A program made the translations under genes and the position numbers. From assembly GCA_964634885.1 (NCBI GenBank), contig CAZWLN010000010.1, forward strand, positions 1-64,000: 64,000 nt of DNA, in the 5' to 3' direction. This document shows, one piece after another, positions 18,515 to 26,060 of the stretch (positions are counted from its first letter, which is position 1; each line of letters opens with the position of its first letter). The stretch comes from DAINRZ01 sp964634885 (GTDB taxonomy: Bacteria; Bacteroidota; Ignavibacteria; Kapaibacteriales; UBA2268). The notes beneath the pieces were generated by a model that was given only the letters and a program-made list of their open reading frames with translations, did no database searches and was not told the origin of the DNA.

Positions 18515-20101
18515 TTACATCGTTTTGAACAATTGATCGACTTCTTCCTTGTCCACATCCAGGATATACTGAATGCCGCTGATTTCTGCTGCTTCTTTTG
18601 TAAGGGCGGCAATATCTTTTCTTTCGATGTATTCAAGTTTGAACTTGCGGGCGCCTGTCATGAGCTGGCGTAAGCCTTGTGCAAGGCGTTCGTAGTAAGT
18701 ATAGAGGCCGATGGCGCCTGTGGGTATCTTGTCGTATTCTTCCGCTCCGAGCATATGCTTCAGGTCGTGAGCAGTAACGAAAACCTCTTCCTTGCGCGAA
18801 CCGAAACGTTCGACGTAAACAGGCACCTGGTTTTCGTCGATGAGCCTGCCGATTGTCTTTCCGACCATTGCAGCTGCGATGGGCGAGCGGGCCATGCCGA
18901 CCAGCTTAACGAAGGGAGCGCCCATTGCAAGGCCCTTGAATATCTGGTCTTCGAAGGTGAAGCCGCCGGCAACGCCGATTGCGGGAACCTTCATGCCCTT
19001 GTCGGAGAGTTTCTTAACATACTGGTAGAGCATCGAATGGAGCTCGACGGGAGGTACACCCCACTCGTTCATCATTCTCCAGGGGCTCATGCCTGTACCG
19101 CCGCCTGCACCGTCAACCGTCAGAAGGTCGCAGCCGTATTTGGTTGCGAAGATTACGGCACGGGCAAGGTCTGCCGGGCCGTAAGCGCCGGTTTTCAGGA
19201 ATATATACTTGGCGCCGGCTTTGCGGAGTTCCTGTACGCGCTGGGCAAATCCTTCCTCGGAAACCATGCCGACTCTTGAATGTCTTTCAAATTCCTTGAA
19301 AGCGCCTTTCTCAAATGCTTCGATAACCTTCGGGTCTGTCGGATTGGGTAGTACGACGTAGCCTCTCTTGTAGAGTTCCTGTGCTTTCTTCAGGTTGTTG
19401 ATCTTGACCTCTCCGCCGATGTTCTTGGCGCCCTGGCCCCACTTCAACTCGACGATCTCTACACCGAGTTTCTCGATTGCATATTCCTGTACGCCGAGTC
19501 TTGTGTCCTCTACGTTTGCCTGTACGATGACGGCGCCGTAGCCGTCGATCATGTGGTCCTTGTAGAGTTTTACACGGTTTTTCAGGTCAACGGTGTCAAC
19601 GACTTTGCCGTTCTTGATTTCGGCTTCCATGTCCATACCGGCAACGTTTTCGCCGATTGTCAGGCCTGTACCTGCAAGAGCGGAACCGATTGCCAGGCCT
19701 TCCCAGTTGTTCTTAGCAACATTGGTGGAGCCGATGCCGGGTATGATCCATGGATACCTGAATTTGATGCCCTTGTCGTGGCCGAATTTTACTTCGAGGT
19801 CAACGTTGGGGAAAATGGCTTTGTCGCTGTCGGCTTCGATGCCATGGGCGCCGACGGCAGTACCCATAATATTGAAGTGGGAATAATCCACCGGGTAAAC
19901 CTTCTCGGAAGCAGTCGTAATGACGCCGAAAGGCTGGGGATAAATCACTTCGTGGCCTCTGTAGGCAGATTTGCCTATTTCGCACATACCGATGCAACCG
20001 TCAACGCAGGTTACGCACATTCCCGAATTCGGGGTAATCGAATCTTCAGTCCTGTTTTTGGTTAATGTGGCTGCCGATGAATTCACTCTTGAATAATTCA
20101 C
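18515..20101 (-). CDS. Glutamate-synthase-like FMN protein with N-terminal Cys cluster
   Basis: 528 aa, corresponding to the FMN (central/synthase) domain of GltB. Typical FMN-barrel motifs are GVEIVELKWGQGAKNIGGEV, LLTVDGAGGGTGMSP and IGVAGGFTFEDQIFKGLAMGA. It differs from true glutamate synthase: the CxxNxCPVG-type [3Fe-4S] motif after the barrel is absent, and an N-terminal CVTCVDGCIGMC (Cys29, 32, 36, 40) likely carries an Fe-S cluster instead. No glutaminase domain. The start is GTG with AGGAG 6 nt upstream. Last gene of the redox operon; it would be the catalytic end receiving electrons from the NuoF-GltD/HoxU subunits. The substrate may be 2-oxoglutarate plus ammonia, but this is not shown. 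Confidence 0.8.
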   Translation of the reverse strand: MNYSRVNSSAATLTKNRTEDSITPNSGMCVTCVDGCIGMCEIGKSAYRGHEVIYPQPFGVITTASEKVYPVDYSHFNIMGTAVGAHGIEADSDKAIFPNVDLEVKFGHDKGIKFRYPWIIPGIGSTNVAKNNWEGLAIGSALAGTGLTIGENVAGMDMEAEIKNGKVVDTVDLKNRVKLYKDHMIDGYGAVIVQANVEDTRLGVQEYAIEKLGVEIVELKWGQGAKNIGGEVKINNLKKAQELYKRGYVVLPNPTDPKVIEAFEKGAFKEFERHSRVGMVSEEGFAQRVQELRKAGAKYIFLKTGAYGPADLARAVIFATKYGCDLLTVDGAGGGTGMSPWRMMNEWGVPPVELHSMLYQYVKKLSDKGMKVPAIGVAGGFTFEDQIFKGLAMGAPFVKLVGMARSPIAAAMVGKTIGRLIDENQVPVYVERFGSRKEEVFVTAHDLKHMLGAEEYDKIPTGAIGLYTYYERLAQGLRQLMTGARKFKLEYIERKDIAALTKEAAEISGIQYILDVDKEEVDQLFKTM

Positions 20102-20141
20102 ATCTGTCTCCTGTTAGAATTCAACTTATTTGTTTATTAAT

Positions 20142-20828
20142 TTATTTTTTTACTCTGTCAACTATTTCACAGGCCACACAGGGTTCCATGTAGCACATCA
20201 TGTCGTCGAATTTTTGTTTATCGACGCAGGGCGGGCTGAAATTGACACAGCCGTTGCATATTGCTTTGTCGGGTTCGGTATAGGTGCAGCGGAGCTGGCA
20301 GGCGGGGCATACGTAGATGCAGCCTCCGCATCTGCGGCATACCTCGGAGGTTTTGTCGAAGGGTGTCATTATTGCCCTTTTCTCTCCTCTGCCGGTAAAA
20401 CCTATTGCCTTTGCCACCATCTGCTCTTCGCACATCCTTACGCATTTGCCGCAAAGTATGCAGTCCTCGTGTTCCTGGCGGAATCTTTGCTGGTGTACAT
20501 TGTTAGCAGAAGCCAGGTCCTGGACCACCTTTGACTGCGGGCATGACGCCAGAAGCAGCTCGATTACCATTTTCCTTGCTTTCAGCACTCGGGCAGTAGC
20601 TGTCCTTACTTTCATGCCTTCCTGTACCCTGAAGGTACAGGCGGACACAAGTCTGGAGTTTGGCGCATCACCGATTTCCACCACACACAAACGACAGGCG
20701 CCGTATGGGCTCAGGCCTTCCATGTGGCACAGCGTCGGTATGGGAAACCCGTAGAACTGAGCTGCTTCCAGTATTGTACTGCCTTCTTCGACATGTACTT
20801 CCAGTCCGTTTAAGATGAAATTAACCAT
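20142..20828 (-). CDS. HoxU/NuoG-N-like iron-sulfur subunit
   Basis: 228 aa. The N-terminal plant-type [2Fe-2S] ferredoxin domain has cysteines in CHMEGLSPYGACRLC and a later Cys (SACTF). A middle region is similar to the NuoG His-Cys segment. Two [4Fe-4S] motifs follow (DCILCGKCVRMCEEQ and VCRRCGGCIYVCPAC), and C-terminal cysteines in CNGC and PPCVD complete a very Fe-S-rich chain. It resembles HoxU and the N-terminal part of hydrogenase or NuoG subunits. It overlaps the preceding large subunit by 8 nt, so the two are translationally coupled. Expected role: electron wire between the NADH flavin subunit and the GltB-like FMN subunit. Confidence 0.82.
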   Translation of the reverse strand: MVNFILNGLEVHVEEGSTILEAAQFYGFPIPTLCHMEGLSPYGACRLCVVEIGDAPNSRLVSACTFRVQEGMKVRTATARVLKARKMVIELLLASCPQSKVVQDLASANNVHQQRFRQEHEDCILCGKCVRMCEEQMVAKAIGFTGRGEKRAIMTPFDKTSEVCRRCGGCIYVCPACQLRCTYTEPDKAICNGCVNFSPPCVDKQKFDDMMCYMEPCVACEIVDRVKK

Positions 20829-23800
20829 GTATTAATACCTCAGTTTCTGTTACTTCCGGCTTATTTTTTTTGGTAAATTCGAGGTCGCAACGCAGGCAGC
20901 GCATTGCTTCCGAGGCGGCTTCCTCTGCCGAAAGGGATACCTCCACCTCGGCAAAATTGCGTTTACGCCATTCGGCTGGTGCGCGCAGGGTTTCGATTCT
21001 CTTTGTGATCTTGAATTCTTCTTCTTCTTTTGTGAGCGGTTCGATGTACACTTCGGGCAGCCTTAGCTTGATTGGCTGGTTCAGAGGAGTGCCTTTCAGG
21101 TATCGTTCAATCATCATTGCAGATCTCTTGCCTGCAGCGATGGCTTCGATTACCGTATTGGGCCCCGTCGTTACGTCGCCGGCAGCAAAAACGCCTTCGC
21201 GGCTGGTCATCTGGGTAAACTTATCAATTGCAACGGTATTAGACTTTGTGGTCGATATGCCGCAGTCGCTTACTGCCGTCATTACGTCCCTGCCGGAGTC
21301 TTCGCTGATGGCTACGATGACGGTATCAAGTTCGACGCTGAAGTCGCTGTCCTTAATGGGTACAGGCTTGCGGCGGCCGCTCGAATCGATCTCGCCGAGT
21401 TCATTGCGCAGGCACTTCAGCCCCTTGACAATGCCGTTTTCTTCGATGATGCTCACCGGAGTAACTAATGTTTCGATCCTGATGCCTTCCTGGATGGAAG
21501 CTTCGATCTCTTCTTCGAAGGCGGGCATTTCTTCGCGTGTACGGCGGTAATAGATTGTTACGTCTTCAACGTCTTTCTGCCTCAGAGCTACCCTGGCAGC
21601 GTCGATGGCTGAGTTGCCGCCGCCGATGACGCCGACATGGCCTTTTGCCATATACTTGCCGTTGATGTTGAATTCTTTAAGGAATTCGATGGAGGGATAG
21701 ACACCTTTGACGTTCTCGTTCTCGATTTCTAAGGGCTTGCTCTGGTGAGCGCCGATGGCAACCAGCACTGCATTGTAGCCCTTTGCAAACAGGTCTTCGA
21801 TGGAGAAATCCCTGCCGAGAGCGGAGTTACACTTGATGGAGATGTTGTCGTCGAGTATCGAAGCAATCTCGCGCATGATTACTTCACGCGGCAGCCTGTA
21901 GGATGGTATTGCACAGCTGAGCATGCCGCCGTACTGCGATTCGGCTTCGAAAATCGTCGATTTATAGCCCTTGAGGGAGAGGTAGTGAGCAGCGGTAAGG
22001 CCTGAAGGCCCGGAACCGATGATGGCTACCTTTTTCTCGGATGCTTCTTCGGTTTCTCTCTTGGGTTTGTAAACCATCGGGTCAATCCTGTCGGTGATGA
22101 ACCTCTTCAGGGAGCGGATGGCAATCGGGTCGCCGCCGCTTGTACCTGCTTTGCACCTGGCTTCGCACGGATGATCGCAGACCCTGGCGCAGACGGACGG
22201 GAAAGGATTGGCGTCGCGAATGGTCTGGTATGCTTCCTCGTATTCACCGCGGGAGATGTGGGCGACATAGCGCCAGGCTTCCGTCCCGAGGGGACAGGCT
22301 GACATGCAGGGTGCGCCGACAAGCTGGGTACAAACGTAAGCGTCGCATTTTTTATTAATTATATGTCTTTCATATTCTTCCCTGAAGTATCTCAGGGTGC
22401 TGAGAACGGGGTTTGCCGCCGACTGGCCGAGGCCGCACATCGAAGTGTCCCTTACTACGTGTGCCAGTTCTTCGAGCAGGTCGAGATGGGACAGTTCGGC
22501 TGTTCCGTTCGATATATCCTCGAGTATTTCATACATTCTCTGTGTTCCCTTGCGGCAGGTATAGCATTTGCCGCAGGACTCCTCTTTAAGGAACTTCATG
22601 AAATACTTCGCAACGTCAACCATACAGGTATTTTCGTCCATTACGATCATGCCGCCGCTGCCCATGATGGAGCCGACTTTGCTCAGGCTTTCGTAGTCGA
22701 TGGGCAGGTCGAACATCCTGGCGGGAATACAACCGCCGGAAGGGCCGCCGGTCTGTACTGCCTTGATTTTTGCCTTTGTAGGCGAACCGCCGCCAATGTC
22801 GTAAACTACGTCGCGGAGTTTTGTTCCCAGCGGTACTTCGACAAGGCCAGTGTTCCTGATCTTCCCGACTAATGAGAATATCTTTGTTCCGGTATTGCCG
22901 GGAACACCGACTTTTGCGTATTCGGCAGCGCCTTTGGCGATGATGACCGGGACGTTGGCGAGTGTTTCCACGTTGTTGATACATGTGGGCCAGCCTTCGA
23001 TGCCTTTTTCAATCGGGTAGGGCGGACGCTGTCTTGGTTCGCCGCGATAGCCTTCGATGGACTTAATGAGGGCAGTCTCTTCACCGCAGACGAATGCACC
23101 GGCGCCTCGAACGATCTCAATATCGAAATTGAAACCGGTACCGAGGATGTTGTCGCCCAGCAGGCCGTGTTCACGTGCCTGGCGCAGGGCAATCAGCGTA
23201 TGCTTGATTGCCAGCGGGTATTCGCTTCTTACATAGATGATGCCCCGGTTAGCCCCGACGGCATATCCGGCGATCATGATACCTTCGATGATGCTGTGGG
23301 GGTTACCTTCGAGAAGGCTTCGGTCCATGTATGCACCGGGATCGCCTTCGTCGGCGTTACAAACGATGAAACTCTTCCTCTTGCCGGCGCTGTTCTTACG
23401 TGCAAGCTGCCATTTCTTTCCTGTGGGGAAACCGGCGCCGCCGCGGCCCCTGAGTCCCGATTCCAGGATTTCACCGATGACTGCTTCGGGGTTTTGGTCC
23501 CGCAGTACTTTGATGATAGAGGAATAGCCGTTTCTTTCGATGTAATTGATGATCCTTATGGGGTCAATTTTCTGGTTATACCCCAGGATGGTACGTGTTT
23601 GTTTACTGAAGAAAGGGATGTCGGACTGGACGTGGTATGTCTTGTCCCTTTGAGGTTCCCTGTAAATCAGGCCTTCATCCACATAGCCTCCGAGGGCTGC
23701 TTCGACAACGCGCGGCACATCGTCCATCTTAAGTTTCGGATAGAGATGGTTACCGGGTTCGACGAGGATGAAGGGATCCATTTCGCAGAAGCCCTGGCAC

Positions 23801-24006
23801 CCGGTGATACGAACATCGATACGGACCTGTAGAGAGCGGCTCAGAATGTACCGTTTAATGGCTCTCATCAGGTCGTTCGACCCGCTGGCCTGACCACCGG
23901 TACCGGCACAAATAACCAGGGTAGGCTTACCGTTTTTAAAACCCACTTCACTTCGCACTCTCTCGGAAAAGAGTGTAAAGTCGTCTAAAGAACTAAATTT
24001 GCTCAT
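20821..24006 (-). CDS. NuoF-GltD fusion: NADH- and NAD(P)H-flavin oxidoreductase subunit
   Basis: 1061 aa. (1) about 25-115: thioredoxin-like [2Fe-2S] domain with CAGTGGQASG and CQGFCE. (2) about 150-450: NuoF FMN/NADH domain with GLRGRGGAGFPTGKKW and the acidic GDPGAYMDR loop, then SLBB. (3) about 475-530: [4Fe-4S] motif ESCGKCYTCRKGT. (4) about 555-640: GltD-type Fe-S helical domain (CMSACPLGTEA, CARVCDHPCEARC). (5) about 650-960: GltD FAD/NADPH domain (IIGSGPSGLTAAHYL, VIGGGNSAIDAAR, FAAGDVTTGPNTVIEAI). Two nucleotide-binding flavin modules in one chain imply coupling of two pyridine-nucleotide pools. Such architecture recalls NuoF-based bifurcating enzymes combined with Nfn/GltD modules. 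Neighbours supply NuoE-like and HoxU-like partners. Confidence 0.87.
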   Translation of the reverse strand: MSKFSSLDDFTLFSERVRSEVGFKNGKPTLVICAGTGGQASGSNDLMRAIKRYILSRSLQVRIDVRITGCQGFCEMDPFILVEPGNHLYPKLKMDDVPRVVEAALGGYVDEGLIYREPQRDKTYHVQSDIPFFSKQTRTILGYNQKIDPIRIINYIERNGYSSIIKVLRDQNPEAVIGEILESGLRGRGGAGFPTGKKWQLARKNSAGKRKSFIVCNADEGDPGAYMDRSLLEGNPHSIIEGIMIAGYAVGANRGIIYVRSEYPLAIKHTLIALRQAREHGLLGDNILGTGFNFDIEIVRGAGAFVCGEETALIKSIEGYRGEPRQRPPYPIEKGIEGWPTCINNVETLANVPVIIAKGAAEYAKVGVPGNTGTKIFSLVGKIRNTGLVEVPLGTKLRDVVYDIGGGSPTKAKIKAVQTGGPSGGCIPARMFDLPIDYESLSKVGSIMGSGGMIVMDENTCMVDVAKYFMKFLKEESCGKCYTCRKGTQRMYEILEDISNGTAELSHLDLLEELAHVVRDTSMCGLGQSAANPVLSTLRYFREEYERHIINKKCDAYVCTQLVGAPCMSACPLGTEAWRYVAHISRGEYEEAYQTIRDANPFPSVCARVCDHPCEARCKAGTSGGDPIAIRSLKRFITDRIDPMVYKPKRETEEASEKKVAIIGSGPSGLTAAHYLSLKGYKSTIFEAESQYGGMLSCAIPSYRLPREVIMREIASILDDNISIKCNSALGRDFSIEDLFAKGYNAVLVAIGAHQSKPLEIENENVKGVYPSIEFLKEFNINGKYMAKGHVGVIGGGNSAIDAARVALRQKDVEDVTIYYRRTREEMPAFEEEIEASIQEGIRIETLVTPVSIIEENGIVKGLKCLRNELGEIDSSGRRKPVPIKDSDFSVELDTVIVAISEDSGRDVMTAVSDCGISTTKSNTVAIDKFTQMTSREGVFAAGDVTTGPNTVIEAIAAGKRSAMMIERYLKGTPLNQPIKLRLPEVYIEPLTKEEEEFKITKRIETLRAPAEWRKRNFAEVEVSLSAEEAASEAMRCLRCDLEFTKKNKPEVTETEVLIHG

Positions 24007-24024
24007 ATATGAATCCTGCTATTT

Positions 24025-24885
24025 TTAAAAATTCCATGTACCGCTCAAATCGAGAATATGTCCTTTGCAGCCTTTTTTGGGGCAAATCTGTACGATGCCG
24101 CCGCCTCTTACAATCATCGGTACCATGCGCGTGTTGCAGTCCGGGCATGTCGATGCGCCGATGAGCTCTGCATGGCAATGGGGGCAGAACATCTGTACAA
24201 TTTTATCTGAAGGAATCTGGAACTCCGACGTGGAGTTGTAGCTGCCGTAAACACTTGACAGCGCCAGCCAGCCGTGGGAGTGTTCGAAGGAGATTGTAAC
24301 CCGTATCGACGGATAGCCGTCGATGAGGTGGCTCTGGTCCATCAGGCTGTGGTTGCAGCGTGAACAGCTGACGTCGAGCGGGAAGAACCTGATGTCGGAC
24401 TTGATGTCCGGTATTTCCTCTCCTTTCTGTGTTGTCTCGATGATGTTTCCAACTTTTGAACGCGCAACACTGGAGTGATAGTGGCCGTCAACGACGACGA
24501 TGGGCCCCAGTGCGCAGGCACCCAGGCAGTTAACCGTTTCAAGAGTGAACTCTTTGTCTGCGGTGGTTTCGCCGGGTTTGATGTCGAGTTTCTTGCAGAA
24601 TTCGTCGGTTACTGCGGTCGAATTGCGTACGTGGCAGGCCGTTCCCTGGCAAACCGACACAAGGTGTTTGCCGCGGGGTTTCAGGCTGAAAGCCCTGTAG
24701 AAAGTGGCGACGCCGTAAACGTCCACAAGGGACCGCCCGGTCTTTTCGGCAACTTCTCTAAGCTGGCTTTCGGGTAAATAGCCGTACATGGCCTGGATTT
24801 CCTCAAGGATGGCAATCAATCCCTTGTTCGAGGTTCCGTTTTCCGTTGCGGTTCCGACTTCTGCTTGTTCTGTGGTTTCTTTCAT
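24025..24885 (-). CDS. NuoE-like [2Fe-2S] subunit with C-terminal zinc-ribbon-like extension
   Basis: About 286 aa. Residues ~20-165 are a NuoE/HoxE thioredoxin-fold subunit: helical YGYLPESQL region, then CQGTACHV and NCLGACALGPI, giving the four [2Fe-2S] ligands. Ordinary NuoE ends about there. Here a ~120-residue tail adds four Cys pairs or motifs (CSRC, CPHC, CPDC, CPKKGC), probably zinc ribbons. The start is the ATG at 24885; an in-frame GTG at 24891 is possible, with no strong ribosome site for either. It pairs with the NuoF domain of the next gene. Confidence 0.83.
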   Translation of the reverse strand: MKETTEQAEVGTATENGTSNKGLIAILEEIQAMYGYLPESQLREVAEKTGRSLVDVYGVATFYRAFSLKPRGKHLVSVCQGTACHVRNSTAVTDEFCKKLDIKPGETTADKEFTLETVNCLGACALGPIVVVDGHYHSSVARSKVGNIIETTQKGEEIPDIKSDIRFFPLDVSCSRCNHSLMDQSHLIDGYPSIRVTISFEHSHGWLALSSVYGSYNSTSEFQIPSDKIVQMFCPHCHAELIGASTCPDCNTRMVPMIVRGGGIVQICPKKGCKGHILDLSGTWNF

Positions 24886-24915
24886 AATCACTTAACAATA
24901 ATTGAATAAAATATG

Positions 24916-25176
24916 TCAGATATATTCGTTGCAATGCCAGACTCCCCCGGTTGACAGGGCAATGTTGCAGCCGTCGAGGCGTTCACAGTTGACGCACAGG
25001 CCCCTGTACGTTTCGGGGCTGTTGTTGCCGATTCCAACTCTTGGGGGAAGATTGGGGGGAGAGCTTTTTTTTGCTTCTTTGTACTCGTTGCAATACCATA
25101 CCGGTTTTGAGTTGCCGCTCCTGAAGGTACAGGAGCCGACGCTGCTGCAGTTGACGCATATACCGAGGTTGTCCAT
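24916..25176 (-). CDS. Duplicated Cys4 mini-protein heading the redox operon
   Basis: 86 aa made of two near-copies of one unit: GICVNCSSVGSC...VWYCNEY (about 5-33) and GLCVNCERLDGC...VWHCNEY (about 59-85). Each has CxxC, Cx5C and a WxCNEY end, giving four cysteines that could bind zinc or Fe-S. The linker is Pro/Lys-rich. A longer overlapping frame (24888-25205) has no such order and is rejected. It lies 30 nt upstream of the NuoE-like gene and is probably the first gene of the operon. An assembly, metal-delivery or electron-carrier role is possible; none is shown. Confidence 0.75.
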   Translation of the reverse strand: MDNLGICVNCSSVGSCTFRSGNSKPVWYCNEYKEAKKSSPPNLPPRVGIGNNSPETYRGLCVNCERLDGCNIALSTGGVWHCNEYI

Positions 25177-25527
25177 AGTTCAATTCCCTGTATCGTCTCT
25201 GTCATAATATGTACATTGCAGTACTTAATAAATATTTAATTGAGATTACGGGATTACAAGCCATGTGCCACAGTAAATGCAAGCGGGATATTAATTTATA
25301 TTAATCATTTCGCCTTACCTTAAGCGCTTGATAATAATTAATATACGAAAACAGCTCCTGGACAGGCCCTGCAATTAGCTTAAACTAAGAATTTGTTTTA
25401 GGATCGGAGTTTTCGGGGAAAAATTCAGTATCGGGGAAATATTCCCCGATTTTTTTTTATTGGTTGCTGTAACCATTTTCTTTTTTATCGCACTTCTTTT
25501 TCGTGTTGTGAATATTATTTTTGAAAA
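25177..25527. other. Divergent promoter region between redox operon and ECF sigma operon
   Basis: About 350 AT-rich bases. No clear TAnnTTTG pair was seen. A direct repeat TCGGGGAA (25413-25420 and 25431-25438) precedes the complementary TTCCCCGA in the hairpin at 25430-25458. Confidence 0.5.
25430..25458 (+). terminator. Terminator-like hairpin ahead of the ECF sigma gene
   Basis: ATCGGGGAA-ATA-TTCCCCGAT followed by eight T. It lies about 70 nt upstream of the sigma-factor start and downstream of no plus-strand gene, so it may be a leader attenuator. The upstream copy of TCGGGGAA could compete for the 3' arm. Confidence 0.6.
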
Positions 25528-26058
25528 ATGGGAATGACAAAAGACAGGTTTTTTGAATTGCTCGGGCCGGCACTGCCGGACGCCGAAAGATTCGCCCTTC
25601 ACCTGACAAGGAACAGGGACAGGGCGAAGGATATTGTCGGTGATTCGATCGTGGCAGCCTATGGATCAAAAGATTCAATTGCTTCCGGGCAGGCTTTCCT
25701 GAGCTTTTTGTTTACAATCATCAGACGGAAATATTACGTATCCATCAGCAGGAACAACAAGCTGGAATACCGGCAACCCGAAGACTTCGACGTCCTCTAC
25801 GGAACCCGGATCAGCCCCGAGGATCTAACTGACCTCAATCTGCTGTACGACGCCCTCGACACTATCAATCCCCTGCACAAGGAAGCATTTGTGCTTGCCG
25901 AGATAATGGGCTACCAACACAGGGAAATCGCTGTGATACAGGATTGTACCGTAGCCAATGTCAAGGCAAGAATATTCAGGGCAAAGAGGGCGCTTGAAAA
26001 GATTCTAAAAATAAACAATTCAAAAGTAAATGCCACAGTCGGTGTTGAAGGAGAATAG
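25528..26058 (+). CDS. ECF-type RNA polymerase sigma factor
   Basis: 176 aa. The sigma-70 region 2 is in residues ~12-75 (NRDRAKDIVGDSIVAAY, then the SFLFTIIRRKYY helix). Region 4 is at ~110-165 with the helix-turn-helix HKEAFVLAEIMGYQHREIAVIQDCTVANVKARIFRAKRAL. A variable linker lies between. Start at 25528 (GAAAAATGGG context; a second ATG at 25534 is possible). It is followed after 2 nt by a single-pass membrane protein, the usual arrangement of sigma and anti-sigma. A terminator-like hairpin in the leader may control it. Confidence 0.88.
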   Translation: MGMTKDRFFELLGPALPDAERFALHLTRNRDRAKDIVGDSIVAAYGSKDSIASGQAFLSFLFTIIRRKYYVSISRNNKLEYRQPEDFDVLYGTRISPEDLTDLNLLYDALDTINPLHKEAFVLAEIMGYQHREIAVIQDCTVANVKARIFRAKRALEKILKINNSKVNATVGVEGE

Positions 26059-26060
26059 CA

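Noticed and set aside
24888..25205. 105-residue minus-strand ORF overlapping the Cys4 mini-protein
   Set aside because: It has no motif order, while the overlapping 86-residue frame shows two near-identical Cys4 units; only the latter is annotated.
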